From Marsupella aquatica (lineage: Eukaryota > Marchantiophyta), in assembly GCA_973895155.1 (NCBI GenBank), contig OZ316897.1, forward strand, positions 23,064,001-23,128,000: 64,000 nt of DNA, given 5' to 3'. The stretch's first letter is position 1. The number at the start of each line of letters is the position of its first letter. A program made the position numbers and the translations under genes. Shown one piece after another: positions 22,452 through 35,289 of the stretch. Below the pieces are notes generated by a model. That model had not been told where the DNA came from. It did not search any database and worked only from the letters and a program-made list of their open reading frames with translations.

Positions 22452-23568
22452 ACCCCTAAATCACCCACCCCCACCCCCAGGAAAGTCTTATTACGCCCCA
22501 AGAGTGTGGAGGCTTTACTCTAGAGAGTAGCCTTGAAAAGAGTAAGATAAAGGGGAACATTGGGACGAGACCGACAGGCCACATGGGGGAACGGTAGCGA
22601 GAAAGGAGGGGTGGAAGGAGGGGTGGAAGGAGGGGTGGAGCGTGATGGTCGCCAAATTTTCAAACAGGGTCGCCTTGCTCGATTCGCAAACTTTCATTTA
22701 GTACGTAGATTAAAGCTTTATTAGACAGCGAGCTTAAATCGCTATGGAAAAGTAGGTTTTTGCTGCGTGGCCCTTCAACAGTTGAGTGGTGTGAGGGCGT
22801 GCGAAGAAAACGAGAGCTTCGGAAAGTAACTGTCATTCAGCCCGTCGTCCGAGTTAAGTTGCTGGTTTTGCAGTTTGACAGTCGTGCTTCATGCGCAATT
22901 CATGATACGGGCTGTCAGCGGGCAGCGACAATGCAGAGCCGGCGATAGCATTTTGTGAGTGTTGCAAGGTGGGTTTTGTCTTCTGTTCTTGGCTTTCAGT
23001 CGATTATTCACCCCATCTCGTAGTGCATTTTCTTTTGTCGTTGTCTTTGGAATCCCTGCTGGGACACGGTCGTAGTAAGCGGAAGAGGTGATCAGGTCCC
23101 GCGTTTATCTTTTCCTGAGGTTTGTGTTTAGGGTTTAGGGTTCTCGATTCGTTCAACAGTGCGATGAGAAGTGGAAGGTTACTACAGTATCTACGTGCAC
23201 TACGGACCCTCCTGTCCGAATAGTTCACTGCTGAATTGGTCCTGGATAGATTCGATTATTCAGTTCCCAGTTCCAAAGATTCCGTCCACTGCCGGTAGAT
23301 TTTATCCATCGGGCAGATTGTAGAGTCGCTAGCAGACAGAGTCGTACTGTACTAACTAGGAAGCATGTGAAGAAGTAGTGTTCACGACCTCATACTCTCA
23401 AATTACAGCGTTGGAGGTGAATTGCAACTCTCCGTCCATTTGTACTATGTTTAGAGATCGTAGCAGTTGACCCCGAGCGTTTGTCCTTAACGCAATTTTC
23501 AGACAGATGCTCTTGTGTTGGTCTGATTCGGAGTTGAGAATGCAGCAGGTCGAAACTGGTGCAAAATC
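22452..23568. other. Intergenic, probably old promoter of the HSP60 remnant
   Basis: No reading frame is supported. A 12-bp unit GGTGGAAGGAGG is repeated about three times near 22607-22640. A TTTAGGGTTTAGGG box near 23127-23142 resembles the telo-box of plant promoters of growth-related genes and lies upstream of the HSP60-like exon, consistent with a former promoter. This is inference from position. Confidence 0.35.
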
Positions 23569-24525
23569 ATGGATCGATGGATACCAGGTTTGAATTCGAG
23601 GGCTCCTACACTCCAGGGTGTTGAGGAATTACCGGATGCTGAGAAGGTTACCATGGGCCCAAAGGTATAAAAGACAGCTGCTTAACGTAATTATTGTCCG
23701 CCCCTCATAAAATTATGTCTAGGTGTGTCGTAGGTGCGTGACATCCTTGTACCAGTCACTCATTGCTTTGTGAATTTGTAACTCTTTTCCAAGTTCGAAA
23801 TGTGGTTACAGAGCAAAGTTTTGGTTATCGTGAAGTTAATAAGGATGGTGTGACAGTGGCAAAGGCCTGTGCAAACTTGCCTACGGATCCTGGTCCTCCT
23901 ATTTCACCTCACTGAAATTCCCGTTGTTCTTTCTTCTTTTACGTTACATGAATGCTATGTTGGAGGACGGAAAGAATCTTTACAACGAACTAGAAGTAGT
24001 GGAAGGCATGAAGGTTGACCGAGGTCATATATCTCCTTATTTTATTTCAGTTGTTAATTTCGCAAAAGTTGGAAGTTTCAAGGACTTGGAGCATGACAGC
24101 TTTTGATTTAGGCTTGCTAGAGTGTGTTAGTAACAGTTGTCAAATGATTTGGACAGATGCCTGCGTATATCGTACATGTTTCCCCGTTTCATTCCGTTTC
24201 ACAAAACCTTTTTCTTTTAACTTGTAAAAAAGTTTCGTAATGGGGGCACAAACCCGAAGACGTTCTGTCGAACGCTGCTTAATCGTCTTCGTGCGCACAT
24301 GGAGGATCCGATGACTACATCGGGTGCGTTTGCAGTATGCACCTAAGAAATGGAATCCGTTGTTTGCAGGGTGTGAGACCATGGTTTTATCCAAACCAAG
24401 CTCTAACCCAAGACTCCGGTGCAGAAAGTTTTGTAACGACGCTTGAATCGCGAAAGTTTCTAACCGAGATTGCTGGAGTGGAAGGAGCAGTTGTGGTGGG
24501 CAAGCTTCTGGAACGGCAAGCATAG
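23569..24525 (+). pseudogene. HSP60: Decayed mitochondrial-type chaperonin HSP60 (CPN60) gene
   Basis: Four separated pieces match conserved chaperonin blocks in the right order. 23569-23664 gives GVEELPDAEKVTMGPK. About 23795-23890 gives RNVVTEQSFG and KDGVTVAKA. About 23940-24055 gives [16 protein letters not shown] and [11 protein letters not shown]. About 24430-24520 gives AGVEGAVVVGKLLE. In functional HSP60, a matrix protein-folding chaperonin of roughly 570 residues, these blocks lie in one frame with the apical domain between blocks three and four. Here most of the protein is missing, frames differ, stops intervene, and the acceptor before the second block is no longer a clean AG junction. 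Remaining intron-like spacing suggests a degenerate genomic copy, not a retrocopy. Confidence 0.82.
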
Positions 24526-25095
24526 AGATGGGACACGGTGAGGCAAGAAGTGTGTGACTTTGCTCTTTCTTACTACAAATGATTTCTTCATGTTCTGTTA
24601 TGATTACAGAGATGCAGCAGCTGAAAATAACGAGCCGTTGCAGCACTGGCATTACTGAATTAATTAAGCAATTACAGTCGATGAATTAGTTGTGCTCCTT
24701 TCACGCGGCGTGGTTCGTGTAAACTTTAGAAGGATTCGTTCTCACTATAATTGTTTGTAATTGTAATACAAATTCTGGTGTACCTTGAGTTGTGCAGCAT
24801 GCAAAAATCTGGGAAAATGCTCTAGTAGAAACAGGCGGAGCTCCTAGTAGAGAAGGGGAAACCTTTAGAAGAGAGCTCAACTCTGTCCTAGTTAGGTGGA
24901 TTTGCTTTGTTGAAGAATGTCTCGATAAATGCAGCGGACAAGGCAAGAAGTTTGGGGACAATCCTCAGTTTGCATGTGAGCGGCTCAAGCTTGGATTTTA
25001 ACCTTGTTTTTGTGAGACAATATATTCTATGTTGGAATAAATCGTTTGTGATCACGGGAGAGTTCGGGGCCTGAGGAGAGGAATTGAGGGGAGGA
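24526..25095 (+). other. Short unidentified open frame ahead of the helicase gene
   Basis: Most of this stretch is featureless. 24798-25001 is preceded by a TGTGCAG acceptor-like site and has an open frame beginning HAKIWENALVETGG and containing FVEECLDKCSGQGKK. I do not recognise it. It could be a relic exon or chance. The part after 24988 is included in the duplicated segment found at 20493-21500. Confidence 0.25.
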
Positions 25096-28000
25096 ATGAC
25101 TTCTCGCGGTGGAGGAGATGGAGGAGGAGGAGGAAGAGGCGGAAGAGGAGGAGGAGGAAGGAGAGGCGGACAGGGAGGGCAAGGTGGCAGGGCCGGAGAC
25201 GGGGGACGGGGTGGAAGGGGAGGCATCGGTTGGAGGCCCGTTTCTGAAGCTGATAGGATCAGTATTGCTGACCGGCTGGAACAATTTAGAGCCAACAAGG
25301 AGAAAGGTTAGTACACCGACAGACAGACTCATATCAGCGTAATGACTGACAATGGTCGACAAGCAGCATCGTCGCTTTCCTTACTGCTTTCTTGCATCTG
25401 TCTTTGGTAAGAGATTCTTGCAATTCTTTCTTAGAAGGGTTTAAAGGAATTTTTATATATTTTACTACTCTATCCCTCACTTGAATAATTGAAAAATTGA
25501 TGTGGCGCTCAATTTTTTGAGTGATCATATCTCACTTTCTGCTTTGCCAAGGTGGTATTCTTTCGGTGTGGTCACTGTAAATTGGATATCAGAACTTTCC
25601 TTTCATCATGAGTGTCGGGATAACCCACTTTTTGGGCATCTTTGTTGCAAAATTTTGGCATCAAGAAGCGAACTTTCAGACGGCTGCTTATAAACGGAGC
25701 ATTTTAGGAATCTTGTTTCAACGGTTACTTCAGTTAGCTTTGGTTTTCTTTGTCCACATTGCTGAGGAATTGCGTGTCAAGTTTGGATACTTCAGTGAGC
25801 CCTTAGTGAGCAATTCATCGGTTGTTCCGGGAGCTCAGGAGCATCTGTTTATGAGGATCTCATTTTGTGTGTTGTCTCCTGGAATGCATGTTTTATGTTG
25901 ACCTTATCATCCATTGTTGTCTGTCCCAGAATTGACTTTCGAGGCAGGTTTGAGCAATCACGACAGAGCTGTCGTACATGAATTTTGTAAAAGGATGGGA
26001 TTCAAGTCGAAGAGCTATGGGTATGTACACAGATTTCAGCTTGTGTTCTCAGTATCTGGAAGAATTCCTCGCCTTACTGATCCTGTTAAAAAATTTAGGA
26101 AGAAGGAGGTAACTTTTCCTGGAAGTTTTCTACAGGTTGTCGGAAAAATTTCTAGAATTGCTGTGAGATCTAGAATTATAGCCAACTCTGCCTATCTTAA
26201 ACGACTATTGTCCAAGGACGAAGGGATGCATGTATCTCTCTATCAACGGTATCTGCCGAAAAGAAGAAGAAATGGAAATTCGAAAGTTTAGAGCAAGAAT
26301 GATGGAAAAAACTAAAATCTGAATTAGCGGCGGTCCAGTATATCGTTGTACTAGTAGATTTGCCGGTCACCAATACTTGCGTTATGGATAATATTACTTG
26401 GTAAAAGGAATGAAACTGTAAAAATCTGCAAATTGTCTGTCACCTCTTTTGAATTCCTTCAGATCTCCTTGGCCGTAGAGTATACTGTGTTCTACAGGCC
26501 TGGTTACTTTTGGTGACTGGACCCTTTGTGCGTTTGAGTTTCAGTAAGGGCGATGCGCGACATGTTACGGTAACAAAGCCAGTAGGTGGTCAGGGAAAGA
26601 ATCAGGCTTCAACAACCCCTCTTTCCTTATCAGCAGACGCACAAGAAGTGGTTGCAGAACTGTTCACATCCTATCCTCCCACTGAAGATGAGCTCATTGG
26701 GAAGGAAAGAATCATTGAACCTTGCTCTCCCTCGGGAAGTACAGTCCGTTCACATCGAAGGTCCACTGCAGAGCACAATTCCACTCAGATGGGACCTGCT
26801 GAAATTGCAGATCGAACTTCTCTTCTTGCTTCACGGCTTCGGAAAATGCCAGTTCTACAACAGGTTCTATCTTGAGGTCCATTCTTCTATGTCACAGTGT
26901 TGATGCTCCATCTAGGGAGTCCTTGAAGAAAAACATTCACGTCCGTGTGACCGTCTCATCGATAGCCTGAAGGACTAGTGGTCATTGTTGCTTTAGTCCT
27001 CAATTGAATTTATTACCTATACACTGCCTCATCTCCTGAAAGAACTGAACCTGTGACCCCTTCATAGTGAGCATCATCGAGCATCTTCTGGGTCAAGTGA
27101 AACTCTTGGACGTATTTCCATGACCTTACCACTTTTGCATGTCTAGTACTCACAATCAAAGTTTGTTTTTGACCTACGTGCAGATTGCCAAGCAGAGGGC
27201 AAAGCTACCAATTGCAGCTTACAAAGATCACATTATGGAAGCCGTTGAAAATAATCAAGTAAAATGCACCTTTGATTTAGTTATTCTTCTGGGTTGCTAG
27301 GGTCTAAGTTTTTAGATAAGGAAATTTATTGTGATTCCTAGTTTATGAATGTCACAACGAGGACAGCTTCCTTTAGCTTGTGTTTTCTAATTCCTCACTT
27401 GCACGAGCAGTACGACAGAGTACTTAAACGTCTGAGATGATTGTTTCTGTTCTACAGAGCTAATCCAAAACTTGCAGAATCTGATATTTTGCCTGATATC
27501 CACCAGGTTGTCCTCATTGCTGGTGAAACTGGGTGTGGGAAAACAACACAGGTCTGCTCCAATTTCACTTCCTATACCTACTATTTGACCTTTGAATTAA
27601 CGTTCCTTTAGTTGGCTAACACTTTTTATTCTTGGAAGACTGCAATAGAGTTGTTTTCATATTTTTATGTACATTCAAAGGCATTCAACTTTATCTTGTT
27701 ATTGGAAAGCTTTGCTTTTAATCCTGTCCATGCTCTCCAATGAATAGGTTTCAGTCAATGTCTAAGTCACAAAGCAGTTTTCGCCTGAATATTGGTTTCT
27801 AGATCTCGTCCATCTCCTGTCTTCAAGACACGCTTTTGATGTCTAACAATAGTTCTGAAGGGCGTTTGTCTACATCAATGTGGGTAAAGTCTGGAGCTCT
27901 TTAAAATGCAGTTATTGTCAGCATAATAGGCCACTTGTGAATTGTGCAGGTCCCACAGTACATTCTGGACCACATGTGGCAACAGGGAAGGCCGTGTAAA

Positions 28001-31000
28001 ATTCTCTGTACCCAACCTCGTCGAATATCTGCTACCTCAGGTTTGTTAGTTTATCAGTTCTCAAGAAGTGTCATGTTTGAATTTGTATGTACAGGACGGG
28101 ATTACAGCTCACCAGTGCTTGCTGAAAATGGAGTCCGAACCTTAAAGCCTTCCAAGAAAGAAACGAATTTCCCGTCCAATCTCACGTTCTGCATGTTTTG
28201 GGTTGTGCAGTTGCAGAGCGCATTGCTACTGAACGGGGTGAACAAATTGGGGATACTGTAGGTTACCAGGTAACTGCTTACCTTAATGAAATGCGATTGT
28301 TCAGTCTCATGCGTACTTATGCGGTTTCCATGTTGGGTTTGTGAGGTGGGCACCTAACCGGCATGGCAAGTAGTTCGCTGGGATATGGTGATCGTAGGTT
28401 GAATTTGGCTGAAGATTGATGTGTTAACAAAATACAGATTCGGTTGGAGTCCAAAGGGGGCAAGCATTCGTCCCTCATGTTCTGCACAAGTGGAGTTCTT
28501 CTAAGAAAATTGGTTGGTTCTGGAGGTCATTCGAAAACACAAGGTGCAGGGGGTGCTGCTGATGATTGTATACTGGATGAGGCCGCTGAACTGGATGCGA
28601 CCCATGTTATTGTGGTAAACTCAACGCTCTTGATTGGTCTATCTTGTTGCTGGGGGTCCATTTCAGTTCGTTCTAATGTTTGATGGGAAATTTAGGGAGG
28701 TGGACACAGCGGTCAATTTACTGCAGAACAGCAGCATTACTTCCTTTAAAGCTAAGATTTCAAAGCCTTTCCGTCATCTGTGAGCCAATTATTTGGATCT
28801 ATTCCAGGATGAGATACATGAACGGGATCGAAGCTCCGACTTTTTGCTCATTGTACTCAGGTGTGGCTCTTTTCCTCCAATCCACAGGTTTTTTTTTTGT
28901 TTCCTTAGGTTTTTTTTTTGGGTTCCAGATTGTGATGCTGATGAAAGAAAGTGCTGCAGGGATCTCCTTCCTATCAGACCAGACTTACGGCTGGTAAGTC
29001 CTCAAATTTTTCATATGGTAGATCAACATAGCACCCCACTGGACAATATACTTCATTTATTTGCTGGGTTTGTTTCCTGTAGGGAGCCTGCAAAGATTAT
29101 TGTCTAAATGTGATGAGCAATTTGATTGATCGTGTTCTTCATTCTTTAGAAAAGATTGTATCATATTCACTCTGGTGAGCATGTGCTTCTTGCAGATCCT
29201 GATGAGCGCAACACTCGATGCAGAATTATTTTCAAACTACTTTAACCAGTGTCCCATAGTGCAAGTTCCTGGGTTTACTTATCCAGTAAGTTTCAACTCA
29301 GCATCCTATCGACGGGCAGTTGCATCTCTTGGTGTACTTGTTATATTTTCGGACTTTTCGGGAGATTTCGGTGTTGAAGGAGTGACGCAATTCAAATTTC
29401 CATTGAATCCTACCAATTCGAGTAGTTTCAGAAATGTTCCAGCGTCATCGTGCTTCAGAAGTGACAAGTCTCTCATTAGCGATTATAAAACCAATAGCTG
29501 CACGTTGAATGAATCAAGGCAGCCAACAGACCATATTATGTCAATACTTTCAGAAATTCTTTAATTTTGAAATCCATGTGTCAACATAGAGTTTCTGGTA
29601 ATGACAATTACGTGGCAAGAAGGGCTTACGAAGTGAGGCTCAGGCATAACGGAGACAGGTTGCATCCCGCGGAACTCTCGAGGGATTAAAAACAGTGATT
29701 AAAAGAGTTAAGACCTTGTATCGAGAATACTTTCATTAGTATTCATACTGTTATAGATTTACCGTGTTTGGCTCTATCTCTCAGGATTTCAGATTCTCAC
29801 GTTCTGTAGACGATTTTACTCGACTCAACTGAAATCGATTTTAAACAGCAGCAATCACTCTCCCAGACATTGCCGCTTGTTTGGAGTGATCAGGGCCACT
29901 CTTGCTGAGCTTGAAAAGTGTTGTTGAACTTTAAAGAACGTAGAAAATTGGATGAATCGTAGGTGATGCCTCTGCAAATATTAATTTATTGTGTGGCATT
30001 TCAGGTCCGTACTTTCTATTTAGAGGATGTCCTGGCATTGACAGAGACAGAGGATAGTAGATCTACGGGGCTCAAATTGAGCAAGGAGGATGCAGATGTC
30101 ATGGACGAGGCTATTAGCACGGCATGGTTAGATGATGACTTCGAGTTGCTATTACAGATTGTAACAGAGAACCAAGGTTCATCTCTATGTAATTATCAAC
30201 ATCCTTTGACTGGGGCAACAGCACTGATGGCTGCTGCTGGGAAAGGTAGGGTGGATGATGTGTCTCTTTTTCTGTCATTGGGAGCAGATCAGTCCATAGT
30301 CTCCCTTGATGGAGCAAGTGCCTTGGATTGGGCAAAGCAATATGGGCAAGAGGAAGTCGTTGAGTTTCTGCGTAATTATCAAGCAGAAGAGTTGAATTCA
30401 GTGGCGGAGGCTGAGCTACTGCGAAAGTATCACAGTTCCATTGATCAAGAAGAAATTGATGTCGGCCTGATAGAACGGCTGCTGAAATACATATGTGGGA
30501 CCCCAAGTGACAATAAAGATATGAACCAGAGTGGTGCAGTGCTCATTTTTCTCCCCGGGTGGGAGGACATAATGAAGACCAGAGATGTTCTCCAAGCCTC
30601 ACCTCTATTTGGTGACAGCTCTCGTTATTTGATACTACCTTTACATTCTATGGTCCCGTCCAGTGAGCAAAGAAAAGTGTTCCTTCGCCCTCCCCCAGGA
30701 ATTCGGAAAATTGTTCTTTCAACCAATATCGCAGAAACTGCAATCACGATTGATGATGTAGTTTATGTTATAGACAGTGGGCGAATGAAGGAGAAGAGTT
30801 ATGACCCCTACAGCAACGTCTCTACTTTGCAAACAGCCTGGATTTCAAAAGCAAGTTTAAAGCAACGAGAAGGACGCGCAGGACGCTGTCAACCAGGGGT
30901 TTGTTATCATCTCTTTTCAAAAATGCGAGCAGCAGCTCTACTTGAATTTCAACTTCCTGAAATCAAGCGGACTCCACTTGAAGAATTGTGTTTGCAGGTA

Positions 31001-33075
31001 ACAACTTGCGCTTCAACAACTTGCTGTTACCTCAAAGTTTTGAAGCAAATGTCTGTTACTGCTTATTCTGGGGAAAAGCGGGGATGGGGTCTTCTGAACT
31101 CAGTTGTTCAGTTCGGGGATCGTTGTCTATTAGAATCAGGCGTGCTATGCTTAGATTGCGACAGTGATGTTGATAAAGAAACGTTAGAAAAATCAACAGT
31201 GCGTATAGTTTGTTTCGTAGGCTCTGGTTAGCCAACGATCTCATTAATGATATTGAAATCTTTTGCACTGAACAGGTGAAACTCTTGCAACCGAGCGGTA
31301 GGATTGCAGATTTTATCTGTAAGGCCGTTTCACCTCCTCTTGAACTTGCAGTGCGAAATGCTGTCCTGTTGTTGCAAGACATTGGGGCTCTCACTGTTGA
31401 TGAACGACTTACGGAGCTTGGAAAGCAGCTTGGTTCCCTACCTGTGCATCCATCGACAAGCAAAATGCTGATCTTGGCAATCCTTTTGAACTGCTTGGAT
31501 CCTGCATTAACAATTGCCTGTGCTGCTGGCTACCGAGAACCGTTTGTTCTACCAATGGCTCCTGATCAGAAGAAACGTGCTCATCTAGCCAAACAGGAAC
31601 TTGCCGATTCTTATGGTGGTTACAGTGATCACCTGGCAGTAATTGCAGCTTTTGATGGATGGGAGGCAGCTAAAGCTAGGGGTCAGGATGGTCGTTTCTG
31701 TTCTCAGTATTTTATTTCAGGTGGCACCATGCACATGCTTGCTGGTATGCGAAGACAACTTCAAAATGAGCTTGCTCAAAAAGGGTTCATACCGAAGGGA
31801 TCTCATTCATGCAGTCTCAATTCAAAGGATCCAGGTATTGTTCGTGCTGTACTGGTAGCAGGAATGTATCCGATGGTTGGGATTCTCTTACCTCCCTTAC
31901 CGAATGGGCAGAAAGCAGTAGTACAAACCGCTCGTGGAGAGAAAGTTCGAATTCATCCACATTCTGAGAACTTCAAACTTGTGCGTAGCATTCCTCAGAA
32001 TAAAGCCTCCACAGATGACCTACTGCTCGTCTTCGATGAAATAACTCGTGGAGAAACTCAGGTCTATATTAAGAATTGTACTTTAGTTAAACCGCACCCG
32101 TTAATACTCATTTCTACAGAGATGGTGGTTGTACCTCTTGAGCCAATAGTGGAATATGAAGAGGAGGAAGATGATATGTTTGACGATAGTGAGGATGAAG
32201 ACATCCCAACACAACGGCCTGTCAAGACTGCAGCGGAGAGGCAGATGGCATGTATGGCTTCACCGGATAAGAATGTCACTGTTGTTGTGGATCGCTGGTT
32301 ACGTTTTACTGCAACTGCGGTTGAAGCTGCTCAGTTTTATTGCTTAAGGGAGAGACTTGCTGCAGCTCTTGCTTTCAAGGTGGGGTTTGGCCATTTTCGT
32401 CGAGCACAAGAGATTTAGTGCCACCTTGTCTTCGTGCGCGAAGATATTCTTCTTATGCTTCATTGATGTTTTCTGACAGTCTCTAGTTTGAATATTTGGT
32501 TAGTTGAAAAGAACATTAATTAACGGGTATCTATTATTTAGACCAAGTCCTTTTGTGATGGCTCTCTTTAATATAGCATGAACAGGGCTCCGTGTAAGGT
32601 TTTTTTTAATACACTTTTTGTATGCCAGGTCAAGTATCCACAAAAGACGCTGCCACCTGTGCTTGGTGCAGCTGTTCACGCAACTGCTTGCTTACTGTCT
32701 TTTGATAATACCTTAGAACTTGATTTACCACCATCAAGGAGCTATGGTAGTTCAAGTTCAAGGTCTGGTGTTGGTCCCGATCAGCGATCTTGGCTGCAAG
32801 GAAGTCCAGGTGGGAGTAGATCAGGAAGAGAACGCAACAACGTACCTGCGGTCAGCTCCAGCCATGCTGAAAGGGGTTCGGGGTCGCAAAGATGGGGCAA
32901 CTCATTGTATGTAGCTGTAAAGGATGGGAAGTTACAGAAGCAGGAGCAAAGCAATAATGTAAAAGTTTCAAGCGCTGGGCAGGGTGCAATTGATACCAGA
33001 CATAAGGGTTACCACCACCCAGATTCTGGGCGAGGTGCATACTTCAAAAGGCCAAAGGGAGGTGGTGCAGGATAA
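25096..33075 (+). CDS. R3H/ankyrin DExH-box RNA helicase (NIH/HVT1-type, DHX36-like), 14 exons, 1262 aa
   Basis: Exons: 25096-25306, 25930-26020, 26545-26863, 27184-27258, 27507-27551, 27950-28040, 28211-28269, 28438-28614, 28808-28860, 28960-28993, 29196-29285, 30005-30997, 31276-32379, 32629-33075; all phases agree. Order of parts: a Gly/Arg-rich N-terminus (1-50); an R3H single-strand nucleic-acid-binding domain (about 71-120); Walker [10 protein letters not shown] (about 238); [14 protein letters not shown]; the DEIH box at 357 ([12 protein letters not shown]); MSATLDAE (about 388); an ankyrin-like insert ([16 protein letters not shown], about 470-540); [16 protein letters not shown]; and motif [12 protein letters not shown]2/OB regions and a Gly/Ser-rich tail follow. 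Plant homologues are nuclear DEIH-box helicases with the same insert. The donor after exon 3 (GTTCTA) is weak. Its 5' end has been copied twice at 20.5-22.45 kb. Confidence 0.95.
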
Positions 33076-33749
33076 TTTACTGTTCGAATGCCTCTTATTT
33101 GTGGTTGACTTTGTTTGGAAATCTGTTTGCTTCCCACACACTAACTGTGTGCTCGAGGCTTCGAGAAAATTCAAGGACTGAGGCTTTTGAAGGCTGCCTG
33201 CAACGGAATTGTAGTTTCGGGAGCAATACACCGTGCAGAAGCAAGCAGCGGGAATCTCCTCCTCTTTGTCAATGTATCATGCACGGCTTTTAAAGCCACA
33301 AGAGACTGGTTCAAGCCAGAAAGTGAGAGAGGTTTGTAATCTCTGTGAAACCTCCTTGCCCAAAGTTCGGAAGGCTAGTAACCTACTCTCGTCCCTAGTG
33401 TGTAAACTAAAAGCAACTGATTCAAGTCTTAGTTCTGAAATTAGATGCCGGTGTTGTTGAGGGTTTAGGGTTACAATTCGAGCCAGTAAAGGTTCTATTT
33501 TAGTAGTCTTTAAAGTCTATCACTTGGTTGTTGTTATGCAGGTGCTATATTGGGTTCAGAATTAAATTGCATTAACAGGATTAGTCCGGAGGAGTACAAA
33601 TGAGAAGGATTGGCCCTCAAATCAGAAGAATGGTCCCCGTGGGATACTCTTTAAGAGAGCAGATGTTTCCAATGTCTAGTCATAAGTATGGGACTGTTAT
33701 TTTTTCATCATCCGGCTTGTTTAGCCTCAGGAAAAGATAAGCTCAGTTG
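33076..33749. other. 3' flank of the helicase gene
   Basis: Presumably 3' untranslated sequence. Small open frames such as 33233-33460 lack any recognisable content. Confidence 0.4.
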
Positions 33750-34044
33750 TGATTATGAATAAGACAACATTGAAGAGTGGAGATTTATCTGAGCAGATAG
33801 TGAGGAAGAAGGGACTAATCAAGCAGGAACCCGTAGTCTTCCACGTTCGGATCCATGAACTCTGGGTTCTTGGATTGCTTGTACATGAAAGGAGCATAGT
33901 GATTATGATTAAGACAACACTGAAGACTGGAGATTTATCTGAGCAGATAGACGGGACTAATCAATCAGGGACCCGTAGTCTTCCACGTTCGGAACCATGA
34001 ACCCTGGGTTCTTGGATTGCTTTGTGCATGAAAGGAGCGTCGTA
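33750..34044. repeat. 149-bp tandem duplication
   Basis: A unit beginning GTGATTATGAATAAGACAAC and ending in ATGAAAGGAGC is present at 33750-33898 and again at 33899-34044 with about 10 percent divergence and one short deletion. It lies between the convergent helicase and CFAP61-like genes. Confidence 0.88.
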
Positions 34045-35289
34045 TCTGTGATTGTGCCATTCAGTCGGAATTGATCTGGTCGATTTATGCTTTCTCTCGT
34101 TATCAGAGTTATGTTTGTTTATAGTTGAGCCGTGACTTACTTGAACTGGTTATTGAGTGGTGATTGTGCTTGGACATTTTACTTTTTGTGTTTCGGTGAT
34201 TGTGCTTGCACCAGTATTTTTGTTTGTGGAGCTGTAAGTATGCTTGCCACGGCCTCGCTGGAACGCAGAATAGAGCCTTATCTATTTCACCTGTCACTGT
34301 ACGGTACCAGATCCGCCCACGCTCATCATATTAGTAGTTGGCAATAGGAACTGACTGTTAGGGTTTATTTGGTTTACAGTGAAGACCACGCTCATTATGC
34401 TCGTACTTAGCAATAGGAAGTCACTTTCAGGGCCTAGGTACTAAGAACTCTAGACTTGAGAATGTGAAGACGCAGCGAATGGGGATAAATCGTACTTGAA
34501 CTTTGGGGATGTCGGGAATGGGGACAAATCATACGTAAGTGTCAATAATAAAAATCTTTTTGGAGCAAGATTTCTTGTAGTCACTTGTTGGAGCATCCTA
34601 AATGGTTCTTTGTAATCATCGGTTAGTCTCCCACATTTAACAGACATACGGAGGTGGACAAGCTTGTGCACCCACATTTCACAGACAAATACAGATGTGA
34701 GAATCAGGTTATATAGACCTTTATTGACTTCAAAATGCACTCAAATTCGATGTAACTAAGACTAATGGCTTGCAACTCATACCAAAACATAACTAAACTC
34801 AGCGGACAAAATTATAACCCGTCCTCGTTGATCTTGGCGTATACGAAAACCCATGATTGTGGGTGGGTAAGATCACCTTCCAAGCTTCCTTGCCCGCAGG
34901 TAGGACAGTGCAGAACTTCAAAAATGCATCCACCTAAAGTTGACCGGACTAATTAGAGCGTCCAATTTCCCGCAGATGCACGAAAGACCAACACTGGCAT
35001 TCGCCGGAAGATATGACAAGTAATAAAAACGTGGTCGACTCAAAGCACCAAAAGGAATCCGAACAGAATTAATTCGACAAATTTCACTGACATCAAGGAA
35101 TCTTCATCTTCAAAATCTATAATGAACGACATTCTAGAGCTCGAGGATATGGACAAGTTGTTCGGTAAAAGCCAAAGTGACAAGGCCATGACATCATTTA
35201 AGAAATAAGACATTCAAGTAAATGTACTCCACGTCCCTGCGCAGCATAGTGATGGGCAGTCATTTTGGCACCTGCTTCAGGAACACATT
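34045..35289. other. Intergenic between convergent genes
   Basis: No exon that would continue the CFAP61-like gene could be found on the minus strand here, and no other gene is supported. A diverged repeat of CGCTCATNATNNTNGT...AGCAATAGGAA type occurs near 34318-34350 and 34390-34420. Confidence 0.35.

Noticed and set aside
23120-23145. Telomere-like TTTAGGG repeats
   Set aside because: Only about two units are present, typical of a promoter telo-box and not an interstitial telomere.
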